From: an uncultured Rhodospirillaceae bacterium
GTDB lineage: Bacteria > Pseudomonadota > Alphaproteobacteria > Rhodospirillales > UBA2165
Length of the DNA stretch: 15,324 nt
Assembly (NCBI GenBank): GCA_913054205.1
Contig: CAJXJM010000015.1
Location: forward strand, 1-15,324
Direction of reading: 5' to 3'
Of this stretch, positions 1 through 7,653 are shown one piece after another. The position numbers and the translations under genes are program-made. Below the pieces are notes generated by a model. It had not been told where the DNA came from. It did not search any database and saw only the letters and a program-made list of their open reading frames with translations. Every line of letters begins with the position of its first letter. The stretch's first letter is position 1.

Positions 1-1
1 T

Positions 2-391
2 TATGCGCAAGCCGCAGGTGGTTCAGATGGCGGTTTAACAACGCTGTTGCCGCTGGTTTTGATTTTTGTGGTTTTTTACTTTTTATTGATCAGACCGCAA
101 CAAAAACGCGCAAAACAACACCGTGAAATGCTAAGTGCCGTTCGCCGGGGCGATAAGGTCGTAACCGGCGGTGGTATTAAGGGCACGGTGACAAAAGTTG
201 TGAATGACGATGAATTGGCGGTGGAAATTGCTGAAGGTATTAAAATCCGCGTTCAACGCTCTTTACTCGCCAGCGTGCAATCCAAATCTCAAGCGGCTTC
301 CGGTGCCGCGCCGGCTGCCCCAGCCAATGATCAAGGCGGCGGTGGCCTAATGGGCGGGCTCAGCAGATTGCTGGGCGGCGGCAAAAAATAA
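2..391 (+). CDS. yajC: YajC, preprotein translocase accessory subunit (5' end outside window)
   Basis: YajC is a small inner-membrane protein that joins SecDF in the holotranslocon and helps Sec-dependent export. The frame is open to the left edge and reads YAQAAGGSDGG before the membrane helix, the usual alphaproteobacterial N-terminus, so the true start lies upstream. The TTG at 47 is inside the helix region and should not be taken as the start. One hydrophobic helix (LPLVLIFVVFYFLLI) is followed by the family motif RPQQKRAKQHREML and a cytoplasmic beta-rich domain (GDKVVTGGGIKGTV). The tail is rich in Ala, Pro and Gly and ends GGGKK. secD follows after 29 bases, so the genes are almost certainly co-transcribed. 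Confidence 0.95.
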   Translation, partial: YAQAAGGSDGGLTTLLPLVLIFVVFYFLLIRPQQKRAKQHREMLSAVRRGDKVVTGGGIKGTVTKVVNDDELAVEIAEGIKIRVQRSLLASVQSKSQAASGAAPAAPANDQGGGGLMGGLSRLLGGGKK

Positions 392-420
392 AGTAGCTAT
401 AAGGATTTCTGGCACGCCGC

Positions 421-2001
421 ATGGTTAATTTTTCTAAATGGAAGATTTCTATTATTCTAGGGATCGTGTTTCTCGGCTTCGCTTTTGCGGCACCGAATTT
501 GTTGGACCGTCAGTCCGCTGAAAGTTTGCCGGGCTGGTTACCGAATGAGCAGGTTAACCTTGGTCTTGATCTGCAAGGTGGCTCCCATCTATTGCTGGAG
601 GTCAAAGTAAGCGCCGTTGTGCGCGAGCGCTTGGACAGTTTGGTGGATGGCATCCGCATCGCTCTCCGCAAAGATCGTATCCGTTATACCGGGCTTGGTA
701 GCCGGGGCGAAGTCGCAACTTTCATGGTGCGCAAATCGTCCGAATTGGAAAAAGCAAAAGGCTTGGTCCAGGGCGTTGAGCAAAATTTGGAAGTCCTTGG
801 CGAAGGAAATCGGATAACAATCAGTTACACCGAGCAAGCTCTTCGCAACATCAAAAATTCAGCAGTTAATCAATCGATTGAAATAGTGCGCCGCCGAATT
901 GATGAAACCGGCACGCGCGAGCCAACCATTCAACGTCAAGGTCAGGACCGCATTCTTGTGCAGGTTCCGGGTCTCGATAATCCAGAACGGCTAAAGCGCC
1001 TGCTCGGTAAAACGGCTAAAATGAGTTTTCATTTGCTCGATCGTAAAGGCTCGATCGCTGAGGCGTTGCAAGGACGTATTCCACCCGGATCAATGTTGTT
1101 GGCATCTGTCGAGTCAAACGCCGAACGAGGTCAGCCACAGTATTATTTGGTGCGCAAACGCATCGCGGTTGGCGGTGATCGATTGATTGATTCTCAGCCA
1201 TCATTTGATAGTCGCACCGGTGAGCCGATTGTGAATTTCCGCTTTGACACGCTGGGTGGTAAAAAGTTTGCAGACGTCACCAAAAAAAATGTGAACCGTC
1301 CTTTCGCGATCGTGCTGGATGGCAAAGTGATTTCAGCGCCGGTTATACGTGAGCCTATTCTGGGCGGTAGCGGACAAATCAGTGGTAATTTCACGATTAG
1401 CGGCGCACAGGATTTGGCGCTTCTGTTGCGCGCCGGTGCCTTGCCAGCACCATTGACGATTTTGGAAGAACGCACGGTTGGTCCGGGTCTGGGCGCCGAT
1501 TCGATCGCTGCCGGTAAAATAGCCTCGATCATCGGCCTCATCCTGGTCGTCATCTTCATGGTCGTTACCTACGGCATTTTTGGAATCTTTGCGGATGTCG
1601 CGCTGCTGGTCAACATGGTGTTGATCCTCGGTGGCCTTTCTCTTTTGCAAGCAACACTCACGCTGCCAGGCATCGCCGGTATCGTGCTTACCATTGGTAT
1701 GGCGGTGGATGCGAATGTATTGGTGTTTGAACGCATTCGGGAAGAAGTGCGGGCTGGACGAACGCCGATCTCGGCAATTGATGCCGGCTATAGCCGCGCG
1801 ATCACAACGATTATCGATGCCAATTTAACGACCCTGATTGCCGCTTTAATCCTATTTTATTTCGGCTCAGGTCCGGTACGTGGTTTTGCTGTGACCTTAT
1901 CGATTGGCATTGTCTCCTCGATGTTTACTGCAATTATGCTGACTCGCTTGATGGTTGTCGCGTGGATTAAAACCCGCCGCGCCACCGAAGTGCCGATTTA
2001 G
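421..2001 (+). CDS. secD: SecD, protein translocase subunit
   Basis: SecD is an RND-like inner-membrane protein that, with SecF, uses the proton gradient to pull exported proteins through on the periplasmic side of SecYEG. At 526 residues it has a normal length for the short alphaproteobacterial form. Helix 1 is at about residues 8-26, followed at 47-59 by LGLDLQGGSHLLL, the SecD signature. A large periplasmic domain (P1) runs to about 350, and five more helices fill the C-terminus. The conserved GMAVDANVLVFERIREE motif at 426-442 carries the Asp of the proton path. The ATG at 421 gives helix 1 its usual short cytoplasmic leader; AAGGAT lies about 14 bases upstream, a weak spacing. secF follows after 18 bases. 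Confidence 0.97.
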   Translation: MVNFSKWKISIILGIVFLGFAFAAPNLLDRQSAESLPGWLPNEQVNLGLDLQGGSHLLLEVKVSAVVRERLDSLVDGIRIALRKDRIRYTGLGSRGEVATFMVRKSSELEKAKGLVQGVEQNLEVLGEGNRITISYTEQALRNIKNSAVNQSIEIVRRRIDETGTREPTIQRQGQDRILVQVPGLDNPERLKRLLGKTAKMSFHLLDRKGSIAEALQGRIPPGSMLLASVESNAERGQPQYYLVRKRIAVGGDRLIDSQPSFDSRTGEPIVNFRFDTLGGKKFADVTKKNVNRPFAIVLDGKVISAPVIREPILGGSGQISGNFTISGAQDLALLLRAGALPAPLTILEERTVGPGLGADSIAAGKIASIIGLILVVIFMVVTYGIFGIFADVALLVNMVLILGGLSLLQATLTLPGIAGIVLTIGMAVDANVLVFERIREEVRAGRTPISAIDAGYSRAITTIIDANLTTLIAALILFYFGSGPVRGFAVTLSIGIVSSMFTAIMLTRLMVVAWIKTRRATEVPI

Positions 2002-2019
2002 AGGGGCCGAGTAAATACG

Positions 2020-2961
2020 ATGAAACCTTTGAATCTTATCCCGATTAAGCCCAATCTCGATTTTATCGGTCGGCGGAAATTCTTTTTTGTCTTTTCGGCC
2101 CTGCTTATTTTGGCATCGGCAGTTTTGTTTGGTGCCCGCGATCTGAATTACGGCATCGATTTCCAAGGCGGCATTTTGATTGAAGTGCGAGTTGATAAAG
2201 CAGGCAGATTGAGCGAAATGCGCACAGAGCTTTCAAATCTTGGGCTCGGCGAAGTGGCGCTTCAGGAATTTGGCGCACCGACCGATATCCTTATCCGCAT
2301 TCAGAAACAAGAAGGCGGTGAGAAAGCCCAGCAAGCAGCAATTGATAAGGTCAAAGCTACTTTAGGGGCAGGTGTTGAATACCGCCGCACCGAGTTTGTT
2401 GGCCCCAAAGTGAGCGAAGAACTTTTCCGCGATGGCGTGTTGGCCGTCGCTCTCGCGATCCTAGGCATATTGATTTATATTTGGTTCCGCTTTGAATGGC
2501 AGTTTGGCCTCGGCGCAATCATTGCGTTGCTGCATGACGTTTTTACCACGATCGGCATTTTTGCCCTTACCGGCATCGAGTTTAACCTTTCGACCGTGGC
2601 CGCGATCCTGACGATTGCCGGTTATTCGATCAATGATACGGTTGTGGTTTATGACCGCGTACGGGAAAATCTTCGAAAATACAAAACTATGTCACTGTAT
2701 GAATTGTTGAATAACTCAATCAACGAGACCTTATCTCGCACCGTTATGACCTCTGTCACGACGCTATTGGCGTTGCTTTCGCTCTACATTTTGGGCGGCG
2801 AAGTTATTCGTGGGTTTAGTTTTGCAATGATCTGGGGCGTGATTATTGGTACCTATTCCTCAATTTGCCTCGCTGTGCCGCTTTTGCTTTACTTGGATGT
2901 TAACCGCGGAACAGCACGTGTTAAAAGTGATAAAGAAGTTGCCGAAGAGGCGGCTTCCTAA
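2020..2961 (+). CDS. secF: SecF, protein translocase subunit
   Basis: SecF pairs with SecD to form the proton-driven SecDF complex in the inner membrane. The protein has 313 residues, typical for SecF. Helix 1 is at about 20-38, the DFQGG signature at 47-51, and a short periplasmic domain spans about 50-130. Five helices follow from about 140, including the motif GYSINDTVVVYDRVREN at 201-217 that matches the SecD proton-path motif. The start is preceded by GAGGGG about 13 bases upstream. The genes yajC, secD and secF are separated by less than 30 bases each and read the same way, so they form one operon, which probably continues into the gene at 3000. Confidence 0.97.
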   Translation: MKPLNLIPIKPNLDFIGRRKFFFVFSALLILASAVLFGARDLNYGIDFQGGILIEVRVDKAGRLSEMRTELSNLGLGEVALQEFGAPTDILIRIQKQEGGEKAQQAAIDKVKATLGAGVEYRRTEFVGPKVSEELFRDGVLAVALAILGILIYIWFRFEWQFGLGAIIALLHDVFTTIGIFALTGIEFNLSTVAAILTIAGYSINDTVVVYDRVRENLRKYKTMSLYELLNNSINETLSRTVMTSVTTLLALLSLYILGGEVIRGFSFAMIWGVIIGTYSSICLAVPLLLYLDVNRGTARVKSDKEVAEEAAS

Positions 2962-2999
2962 AGTTCCTATCGATTGCGCCAAGAAGGGAGAACCGGTCA

Positions 3000-3383
3000 A
3001 TGTCGTTAGATATCACCCCGACCACGCTTCTTGGCCAGCAAATTATCCAAAGCTATGGTGACCTCCGTTTCAGGATCAGTGACACGGTATTCGAGCGTCC
3101 TATTCTCGTTTTCCCGGGTGAGACCGTCGATTGGCCCGTCAGCTCAATTGAGGAGCTTGGAGTGGAAAATTTAGCCGCCGTCATTGAAGCTGAACCGCCT
3201 GTAGATATATTGCTGATCGGCTGTGGTAAGGGCATGTCGCTTATCCCTCCAGCCATTCGTGATGAGCTAAAAAGTGCCGGCATTGTCATAGAACCGATGG
3301 ACACCGGGGCCGCTTGCCGGACATTCAATGTGCTCGCCACAGAAGATCGTCGGGTGGCTGCAGCTCTCATCCCGGTCGAGTAG
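3000..3383 (+). CDS. Mth938-like (DUF498/NDUFAF3-type) domain protein
   Basis: A 127-residue Mth938-domain protein. The family fold is a small alpha/beta domain; the mitochondrial relative NDUFAF3 is a complex I assembly factor, but the bacterial role is not firmly known. Visible family traits are the GYxDxxFRI-like start (SYGDLRFRISD, about 18-28), the ILVFPG-type strand at about 35-40, the core strand DILLIGCGKG at about 68-77, and the region VIEPMDTGAACRTFNVLATEDRRVAAALIP near the end, with the family's MDTGAACRTFN motif. The ATG has a good ribosome site (AAGGGAG) and lies 38 bases after secF, so it is likely the last gene of the sec operon. In many alphaproteobacteria, from memory, the NDUFAF6-like gene follows directly; here that gene lies 8 kb away at 11504. 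Confidence 0.9.
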   Translation: MSLDITPTTLLGQQIIQSYGDLRFRISDTVFERPILVFPGETVDWPVSSIEELGVENLAAVIEAEPPVDILLIGCGKGMSLIPPAIRDELKSAGIVIEPMDTGAACRTFNVLATEDRRVAAALIPVE

Positions 3384-3883
3384 CGTCCTTGGAGATCGAT
3401 CCCAGCATAAACCTTCCCAAATTGCCGGATACTTCTAAAACGGCGGAGCAACTTATCCATGCGGTTGGTGATAGGGAGTTACATATTGTCGGCATAGGCT
3501 CAGCAACAACAGACCGCGAGAGTGTGATCATGCATGAAGGTCGGGAGTGGTATGATCTTTCGCCGCTGTTTTGTTCTTCTGGTATCAATTTAAATCTCAC
3601 GCCGTGGCCTAAATCCTGCCATCATCGCATTTTCCAAATCGCCGCGAGCGGTGCCTTTGCCCTAACGGATTGGCGAGAAGACTCGCTTTCTTTGTTTGAG
3701 CCCGATGTTGAGGCGGTCTATTTTAAATCATTGGACGCGTTGCCAGGTTTGATAGATCGTTATGCCAACGCGCCTAAAGAACGCCAAAAAATTGCCGAAG
3801 CCGCGCGGAAAAGATTTCTCGCAGAACACACCGCCCATCACCGGATGGTTGAGCTGAGTATTCAATTAAACGAAATTTTATAA
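3384..3883 (+). pseudogene. C-terminal fragment of a CgeB-type glycosyltransferase
   Basis: This resembles only the last third of the CgeB / Glyco_trans_1_2 family (GT-B fold, sugar transfer from nucleotide sugar). Recognisable pieces are SGINLNLTPWP (about 3577-3609), then HRIFQIAASGAFALTDWRED, LFEPDVEAVYF, and the closing helix with AEAARKRFLAEHTAHHR. The N-terminal acceptor domain is absent. The frame is open upstream into the Mth938 gene (an ATG exists at 3314), but codons before 3384 are clearly a shadow of that gene; a TTG at 3389 is the only start-like codon just after it and has no clear ribosome site. It may be a truncated, non-functional remnant or a translated fragment. The next gene begins 9 bases after its stop, so transcription probably runs through it. 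Confidence 0.6.
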
Positions 3884-3892
3884 GAGAGCTAA

Positions 3893-4906
3893 ATGAAAGC
3901 AGCGCTATTAAGTGAGCCAAATAAAGTCGCCATAACGGACCGCCCAACTCCTACTTGTGGCGCAGGCGAAGTGCTGGTGAAAATTAGCCATGTCGGTATC
4001 TGCGGCACGGACACAAAAATCTATAGTGGCGGCATTCCGGCCAACACGCCGATCGTCATGGGGCATGAGGCGGTCGGCGAAATTATTGAAGGGCAGGCGG
4101 CTGATGGCAGTGGCCCCGGCGATCGCGTAATCGTTGATCCTGTGCTGTATTGCGGTGATTGCTTCTACTGCGACAAAGGCGATACCCATCTTTGTGAAAA
4201 TGGCGGGCTGGTCGGCCGTGAGATTGACGGCGTATTTGCCGAATATTTTCTAACCCAGGCATCAAACATATTTGCACTCGGCACCAAAATAGACATGACG
4301 GAAGCACCGCTCATCCAAGTGATGACCACAGTACTGCACGCCCAAAACAGAGCCAATATTCAATCAGATGAGGTTGTGGTAATCCTAGGTCTTGGGGTGA
4401 CCGGCTTGCTGCAAATTCAAGTTGCTAAGGCGCTTGGTGTAAAAACCGTTATCGGTGTCTCTCGAAATGCCTATAAACGAGGATTGGCGTCGCAAATGGG
4501 TGCCGATGTCGTTGTCGAGCATGGTGAGGCGGCAAAAGCTGAAGTATTGAAGCTCACCGAGGGGCGGGGCGCAGATGTGGTGATTGAAGCTGTTGGCTAT
4601 ATTTCAGTGCTCGGCGAGGCAATGGATTTGGCGCGCATCGGTGGGCGGATTATCCCTTTTGGCATTTATGCCGCGCTCGAAGGAAAATTGCCGTTCTATG
4701 AGTTTTATTTTAAAGAGCTTAATATCATCAACGCCCGCGCTGCCCTGCCCTCAGATTTTCCCGCCAGTATCAAACTGGTGGAAGACGGCAAGGTCGATCT
4801 CACGCCGTTTATCACCCACACGCATAAACTGGATGATCTCAGCGAAGCGATAAAGTTGCTGATGGAACCCAGCGATAAGCGCTTGAAAGTTATCTTGGAA
4901 GTTTAA
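3893..4906 (+). CDS. Zinc-dependent medium-chain alcohol/polyol dehydrogenase
   Basis: A cytoplasmic NAD(P)-dependent dehydrogenase of the zinc MDR superfamily, 337 residues. Catalytic zinc ligands appear as Cys37 (GICGTD) and His58-Glu59 (GHEAVGE); the structural zinc site is complete with Cys87, Cys90, Cys93 and Cys101. The Rossmann domain begins with VVILGLGVTGLL at about 162. Overall it looks most like the threonine/sorbitol/galactitol-phosphate dehydrogenase branch, but the substrate cannot be told. The start is 9 bases after the glycosyltransferase fragment, with a modest GAGAG ribosome site. A short AT-rich hairpin right after the stop may terminate transcription. The gene lies in the segment that separates the two assembly-factor homologues. 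Confidence 0.88.
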   Translation: MKAALLSEPNKVAITDRPTPTCGAGEVLVKISHVGICGTDTKIYSGGIPANTPIVMGHEAVGEIIEGQAADGSGPGDRVIVDPVLYCGDCFYCDKGDTHLCENGGLVGREIDGVFAEYFLTQASNIFALGTKIDMTEAPLIQVMTTVLHAQNRANIQSDEVVVILGLGVTGLLQIQVAKALGVKTVIGVSRNAYKRGLASQMGADVVVEHGEAAKAEVLKLTEGRGADVVIEAVGYISVLGEAMDLARIGGRIIPFGIYAALEGKLPFYEFYFKELNIINARAALPSDFPASIKLVEDGKVDLTPFITHTHKLDDLSEAIKLLMEPSDKRLKVILEV

Positions 4907-4926
4907 GTCTTAGCTTGATAAGATTT
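4905..4926 (+). terminator. Weak terminator-like hairpin after the dehydrogenase
   Basis: The arms AAGTCTTA and TAAGATTT can pair over a 6-base loop, with a T-rich 3' side. The stem is short and AT-rich and overlaps the stop codon, so it would be weak. Confidence 0.3.
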
Positions 4927-5016
4927 TACTTATAATAACGAAAATACGGAACCTAACACCAGCCAAGTCAAGGACGCCCATAGGGAAAATCAGTGGTTTT
5001 GGTATTGGGTCGAAAC

Positions 5017-5041
5017 GTCTGCTTTACCCCCGAAAGCAGAC
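5017..5041. repeat. GTCTGC hairpin, copy 1
   Basis: A perfect 9-bp inverted repeat, GTCTGCTTT (5017-5025) and AAAGCAGAC (5033-5041), around the loop ACCCCCG. It lies in the 261-base gap between the two dehydrogenase genes. A second, imperfect copy follows 22 bases later, and related GTCCGC hairpins occur at 6471-6541. Confidence 0.75.
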
Positions 5042-5063
5042 ATAAACTGGATTTGGCAAAAGA

Positions 5064-5087
5064 GTCTGCTTTTGACCCAAAGGAGAC
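5064..5087. repeat. GTCTGC hairpin, copy 2 (one mismatch)
   Basis: GTCTGCTTT (5064-5072) faces AAAGGAGAC (5079-5087), the same arms as copy 1 with one C-to-G change, around the loop TGACCC. The left arm is identical to copy 1, which points to duplication of a small mobile or repetitive element. The rest of 4927-5150 shows no gene. Confidence 0.65.
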
Positions 5088-5167
5088 ATTCGTTTCTGCT
5101 TGATTTTCATAGATATTAGACTTTAATTCTTTAGGATGGCATTTGATTAAGGAAAGGGGAATCGCTT

Positions 5168-5968
5168 ATGGCACTCAAAGGAAAACGTATAATAGTAACC
5201 GGTTCAGCATCGGGTATTGGTGAGGCAACCTGCGCATTGTTGCGCGAGCGAGGGGCAACGGTTGTTGGTTTTGATCGCACCGAGCGGACTGACAATGTAG
5301 ACGAATATCATCGGATTGAACTGACTGATTTTGGTGCAGGAAATGCGTCGATCAAAGCGGCGGTAGAAGCATTTGAGGGTCCGGCGGACGGATTATGCAA
5401 CATTGCCGGGCTACCCCCTCGCGGAGAGGATGCCGCGCTGGTACTTACGGTGAATTTCTTTGCGCTGCGCCGCTTTACGGAGATGATCGTACCCAAGCTC
5501 GCCGATGGCGCATCAATCGTTAACATGGCGTCTTTGGCTGGATTTGGCTGGCAGCCAAATATTGGTGTTGTGAAGAAATGCCTCAGCCTAGATGACGATG
5601 CCGACCGTGAAGCTTTTTGCACAGAACATGATGTCGGCTTTCCACGCAGCTATTTCTTTTCAAAGGAATGTCTCATTACTTGGACCAAAGCGAATGCCAT
5701 GCGCTGGCATGATCGGGGTATCCGTTTAAATTCCGTCAGCCCGGGACCGGTTGATTCGCCAATAATTGACGATTTCGTTGCCGCATTTGGCGAGAAAGCG
5801 AAAACTGATATTGAACGTGTAGGCCGCCCCGGCCATCCGGAAGAAATTGCCCCCGCGGTCGCCTTCCTATTGGATGATGAATCCGGCTGGATCAATGGCA
5901 CGAATATAGCTGTTGATGGTGGCATGGAAGCAATAATATTTGACGATATCCACCAATTTTCCAATTGA
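5168..5968 (+). CDS. Short-chain dehydrogenase/reductase, coniferyl-alcohol dehydrogenase-like
   Basis: A classical SDR of 266 residues, expected to oxidise or reduce an alcohol/carbonyl with NAD(P). The cofactor motif TGSASGIG is at 11-18, the NxAG motif is NIAG at 78-81, the catalytic Ser is probably Ser122 (VNMAS), and Tyr162 and Lys166 form YFFSK. Several stretches recall the Pseudomonas coniferyl-alcohol dehydrogenase CalA as I remember it: DGLCNIAG, the SPGPVDSPIIDDFV region and the WINGTNIAVDGG end. That supports the subfamily, not the substrate. The ATG has a strong upstream ribosome site (AAGGAAAGGGG). It begins after a 261-base repeat-bearing gap and so is probably a separate unit from the dehydrogenase at 3893. 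Downstream DNA is degenerate. Confidence 0.88.
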   Translation: MALKGKRIIVTGSASGIGEATCALLRERGATVVGFDRTERTDNVDEYHRIELTDFGAGNASIKAAVEAFEGPADGLCNIAGLPPRGEDAALVLTVNFFALRRFTEMIVPKLADGASIVNMASLAGFGWQPNIGVVKKCLSLDDDADREAFCTEHDVGFPRSYFFSKECLITWTKANAMRWHDRGIRLNSVSPGPVDSPIIDDFVAAFGEKAKTDIERVGRPGHPEEIAPAVAFLLDDESGWINGTNIAVDGGMEAIIFDDIHQFSN

Positions 5969-6078
5969 TGATTAGCGATGATCACCCGCTGGAAAAAGAC
6001 GATCGAGTGTCGCTTCCTACCACGGCAATTGTTTGACTGCGTGCGATACCCTTTTAACCAGCCACCATCACCCGCCAA

Positions 6079-6266
6079 TTGAGCACAAGGGATGCCACCC
6101 AGACCGTCCTCAGCGACATCTTCTCCGGTTAGAATCTGCAGGACACCCTAACCATTTAAGGCGTTCTCAATATCAATCGATAGAATATTAGCGTGGGCGT
6201 GCGGGGACCTTAGAACACAGGCAAAAGCCTGACCGGCTGGCCGATACCAAATGACTCACTATCCAT
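6079..6266 (-). pseudogene. Remnant of a xanthine/CO dehydrogenase-type molybdopterin subunit (N-terminus)
   Basis: Reading the minus strand from an ATG at 6266 gives MDSESFGIGQPVR, the usual opening of an XdhA/CoxL-family large subunit (family: GxGxPVxRxED...). It then jumps, with an internal deletion and change of frame, to CVLRSPHAHANILSIDIENA (family: FVRSPHAHARI.SID), meets an in-frame TAG at about 6153-6151, and continues as GVLQILTGEDVAEDGLGGIP up to about 6079. After that no similarity can be seen, and the SDR gene's end lies on the other strand. So only about the first 85 residues of a roughly 770-residue molybdenum hydroxylase subunit remain, broken in at least two ways. A purine-rich AAGGGGG abuts the start. 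It is clearly non-functional. Confidence 0.75.
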
Positions 6267-6470
6267 CCCCCTTATTTTACCCCAGCATCTTACATTTTAA
6301 TCAACCGGCGGAAACAAGTTTTCTTTAGGCTGGGACATTATTCTCTTATAGTTATGGTAAGGCACTTTCCTCCACGACTGTGATCTGCGAAATGCGGGAG
6401 AATTGGTCTGGTGGCACCTGACATACTACCGCTTACCAAGTGACAAATTTTTTTCAATATCCAGCTAAAT

Positions 6471-6494
6471 GTCCGCTTTTGGCTAATAGCGGAC
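6471..6494. repeat. GTCCGC hairpin, copy 3
   Basis: GTCCGCT (6471-6477) and AGCGGAC (6488-6494) form a 7-bp inverted repeat. It belongs to the same family by sequence as the GTCTGC hairpins at 5017 and 5064, with a C/T change that keeps pairing. It lies in the 635-base non-coding stretch 5969-6603; apart from the XDH remnant and these hairpins I see nothing else there. Confidence 0.65.
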
Positions 6495-6514
6495 TCTCTG
6501 GGCTATGAAATTAG

Positions 6515-6541
6515 TGTCCGCTTTAGAGAGTGTAGCGGACA
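6515..6541. repeat. GTCCGC hairpin, copy 4
   Basis: TGTCCGCT (6515-6522) and AGCGGACA (6534-6541) form a perfect 8-bp inverted repeat. Its loop carries AGAGAGT (6525-6531), which could instead pair with ACTCTCT at 6493-6499 next to copy 3, so the two hairpins can fold in alternative ways. It lies 62 bases past the stop of the dehydrogenase encoded on the minus strand; no U-run is seen. Confidence 0.65.
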
Positions 6542-6603
6542 TCTGGAGCCCATACAGAAAGCAACTGTTTTCCGTACTCTCCTTAGATTGATGGCGATTT
6601 TCA

Positions 6604-7650
6604 CTACGTTGACTTGGGCTCGTTTACCAACAAAGCTGCGCGGCCGGTAACGTCGCCTTTTTCGACCAAGTCGTGGACAATCTCGGCTTCTTCGAGGGGG
6701 CGGATTTCGGTGACAATTGGCCAAACCTCACCGCGGGCCATCAACTCATAGGTTTCGATGATCTCCAGTGGCGTGACATAGCGGCTGCCGAGCACATCTA
6801 TTTCATTTGAAAGTAGATGCTTGGCGTTGACGTTGAACTGTTCTCCCGCCCCGCCGAGCGTGACCATGCGGCCCTGCCGGCCAAGGGCAGATGTGGCGGC
6901 TTCCAGTGTGACCTGGGCCGATACATAATCGACAGAGACATCGACGCCCTTGCCATCGGTGATATCCATCAGCGCTTCAACAACATTTCCTTCGGAGGCG
7001 TCGACGACTTCATCGGCACCGGCATTTTTAATAGCGTCAAACTTGTTGCTTTTGGTGTCGACACCGATCACATGTGCATTCGCCCATTTCGCCAACATCA
7101 CCTGATGAATGCCGAGACCACCGCCGGCACCAAACACTGCAACCGTTTCGCCGGGTCTGATCCTAGCGCGCCTCAACACTTTATAGGGCGTTGCCAGCGC
7201 ATCCATGGCAACACCGACATGGGCCGGCTGGTTTTGCCAATCGAGACCCTCTGGCAGTTTGATAAACCAGCGAGATGGTAGTTTCATAAATTCCGCATAG
7301 CCGCCATCGCATTCCCGCCCGACATATCCGCCGAGATTTTCGCAAAGCGGTTCATGGTTGGAAAGGCAGTATTTGCAAGTGCCGCAGTTCATATAGAAAT
7401 ACGAGGTGACAATGTCGCCGATTTGAAGATTGCTTACGCCGGCTCCAATTTCGACAATCTCTGCGCAGATTTCATGGCCGATGATGCGCGGGAAGACAGC
7501 AGGGGTCCGCCCCGCTTTATAATGCTGGATCGTCAAGCCAGAGCCGCAGGCATAGACTTTTGCCACGGCTTCGCCGGGGCCGGCGACCGGGTCCGGTACG
7601 TCTTTTAAAATAAATGGTGTATTGGCTTTCTCGAGCACCATCGCTTTCAT
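6604..7650 (-). CDS. Zinc-binding medium-chain dehydrogenase
   Basis: A zinc MDR dehydrogenase of 348 residues, presumably NAD(P)-linked and cytoplasmic. Catalytic zinc ligands are Cys35 (in YACGSGLT, where the usual CGTD is altered to CGSG) and His59-Glu60; the structural zinc cysteines are Cys89, Cys92, Cys95 and Cys103. The Rossmann loop reads AVFGAGGGLGIHQ. The ATG follows the acyl-CoA dehydrogenase stop by 3 bases with GAGGAC as ribosome site, so the two are translated from one message. The pairing suggests a step on a hydroxyacyl-CoA or related alcohol made by the acyl-CoA route, as with 6-hydroxycyclohexenecarbonyl-CoA dehydrogenases of the same superfamily, but the substrate is unknown. 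It is not a close sequence twin of the dehydrogenase at 3893. Confidence 0.88.
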   Translation of the reverse strand: MKAMVLEKANTPFILKDVPDPVAGPGEAVAKVYACGSGLTIQHYKAGRTPAVFPRIIGHEICAEIVEIGAGVSNLQIGDIVTSYFYMNCGTCKYCLSNHEPLCENLGGYVGRECDGGYAEFMKLPSRWFIKLPEGLDWQNQPAHVGVAMDALATPYKVLRRARIRPGETVAVFGAGGGLGIHQVMLAKWANAHVIGVDTKSNKFDAIKNAGADEVVDASEGNVVEALMDITDGKGVDVSVDYVSAQVTLEAATSALGRQGRMVTLGGAGEQFNVNAKHLLSNEIDVLGSRYVTPLEIIETYELMARGEVWPIVTEIRPLEEAEIVHDLVEKGDVTGRAALLVNEPKST

Positions 7651-7653
7651 GAT

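Noticed and set aside
47..391. yajC beginning at TTG 47
   Set aside because: The frame is open to the window edge and upstream residues (YAQAAGGSDGG) match the usual YajC N-terminus.
3053..3460. Minus-strand open frame of 135 codons
   Set aside because: It is antisense to the well-supported Mth938-like gene and shows no domain of its own.
5650..6078. Minus-strand open frame of 142 codons
   Set aside because: Most is antisense to the SDR gene; its first codons are the tail of the XDH remnant frame, not an independent start.
6817..7281. Plus-strand open frame of 154 codons
   Set aside because: It is antisense to the zinc dehydrogenase, which has all zinc-site cysteines.
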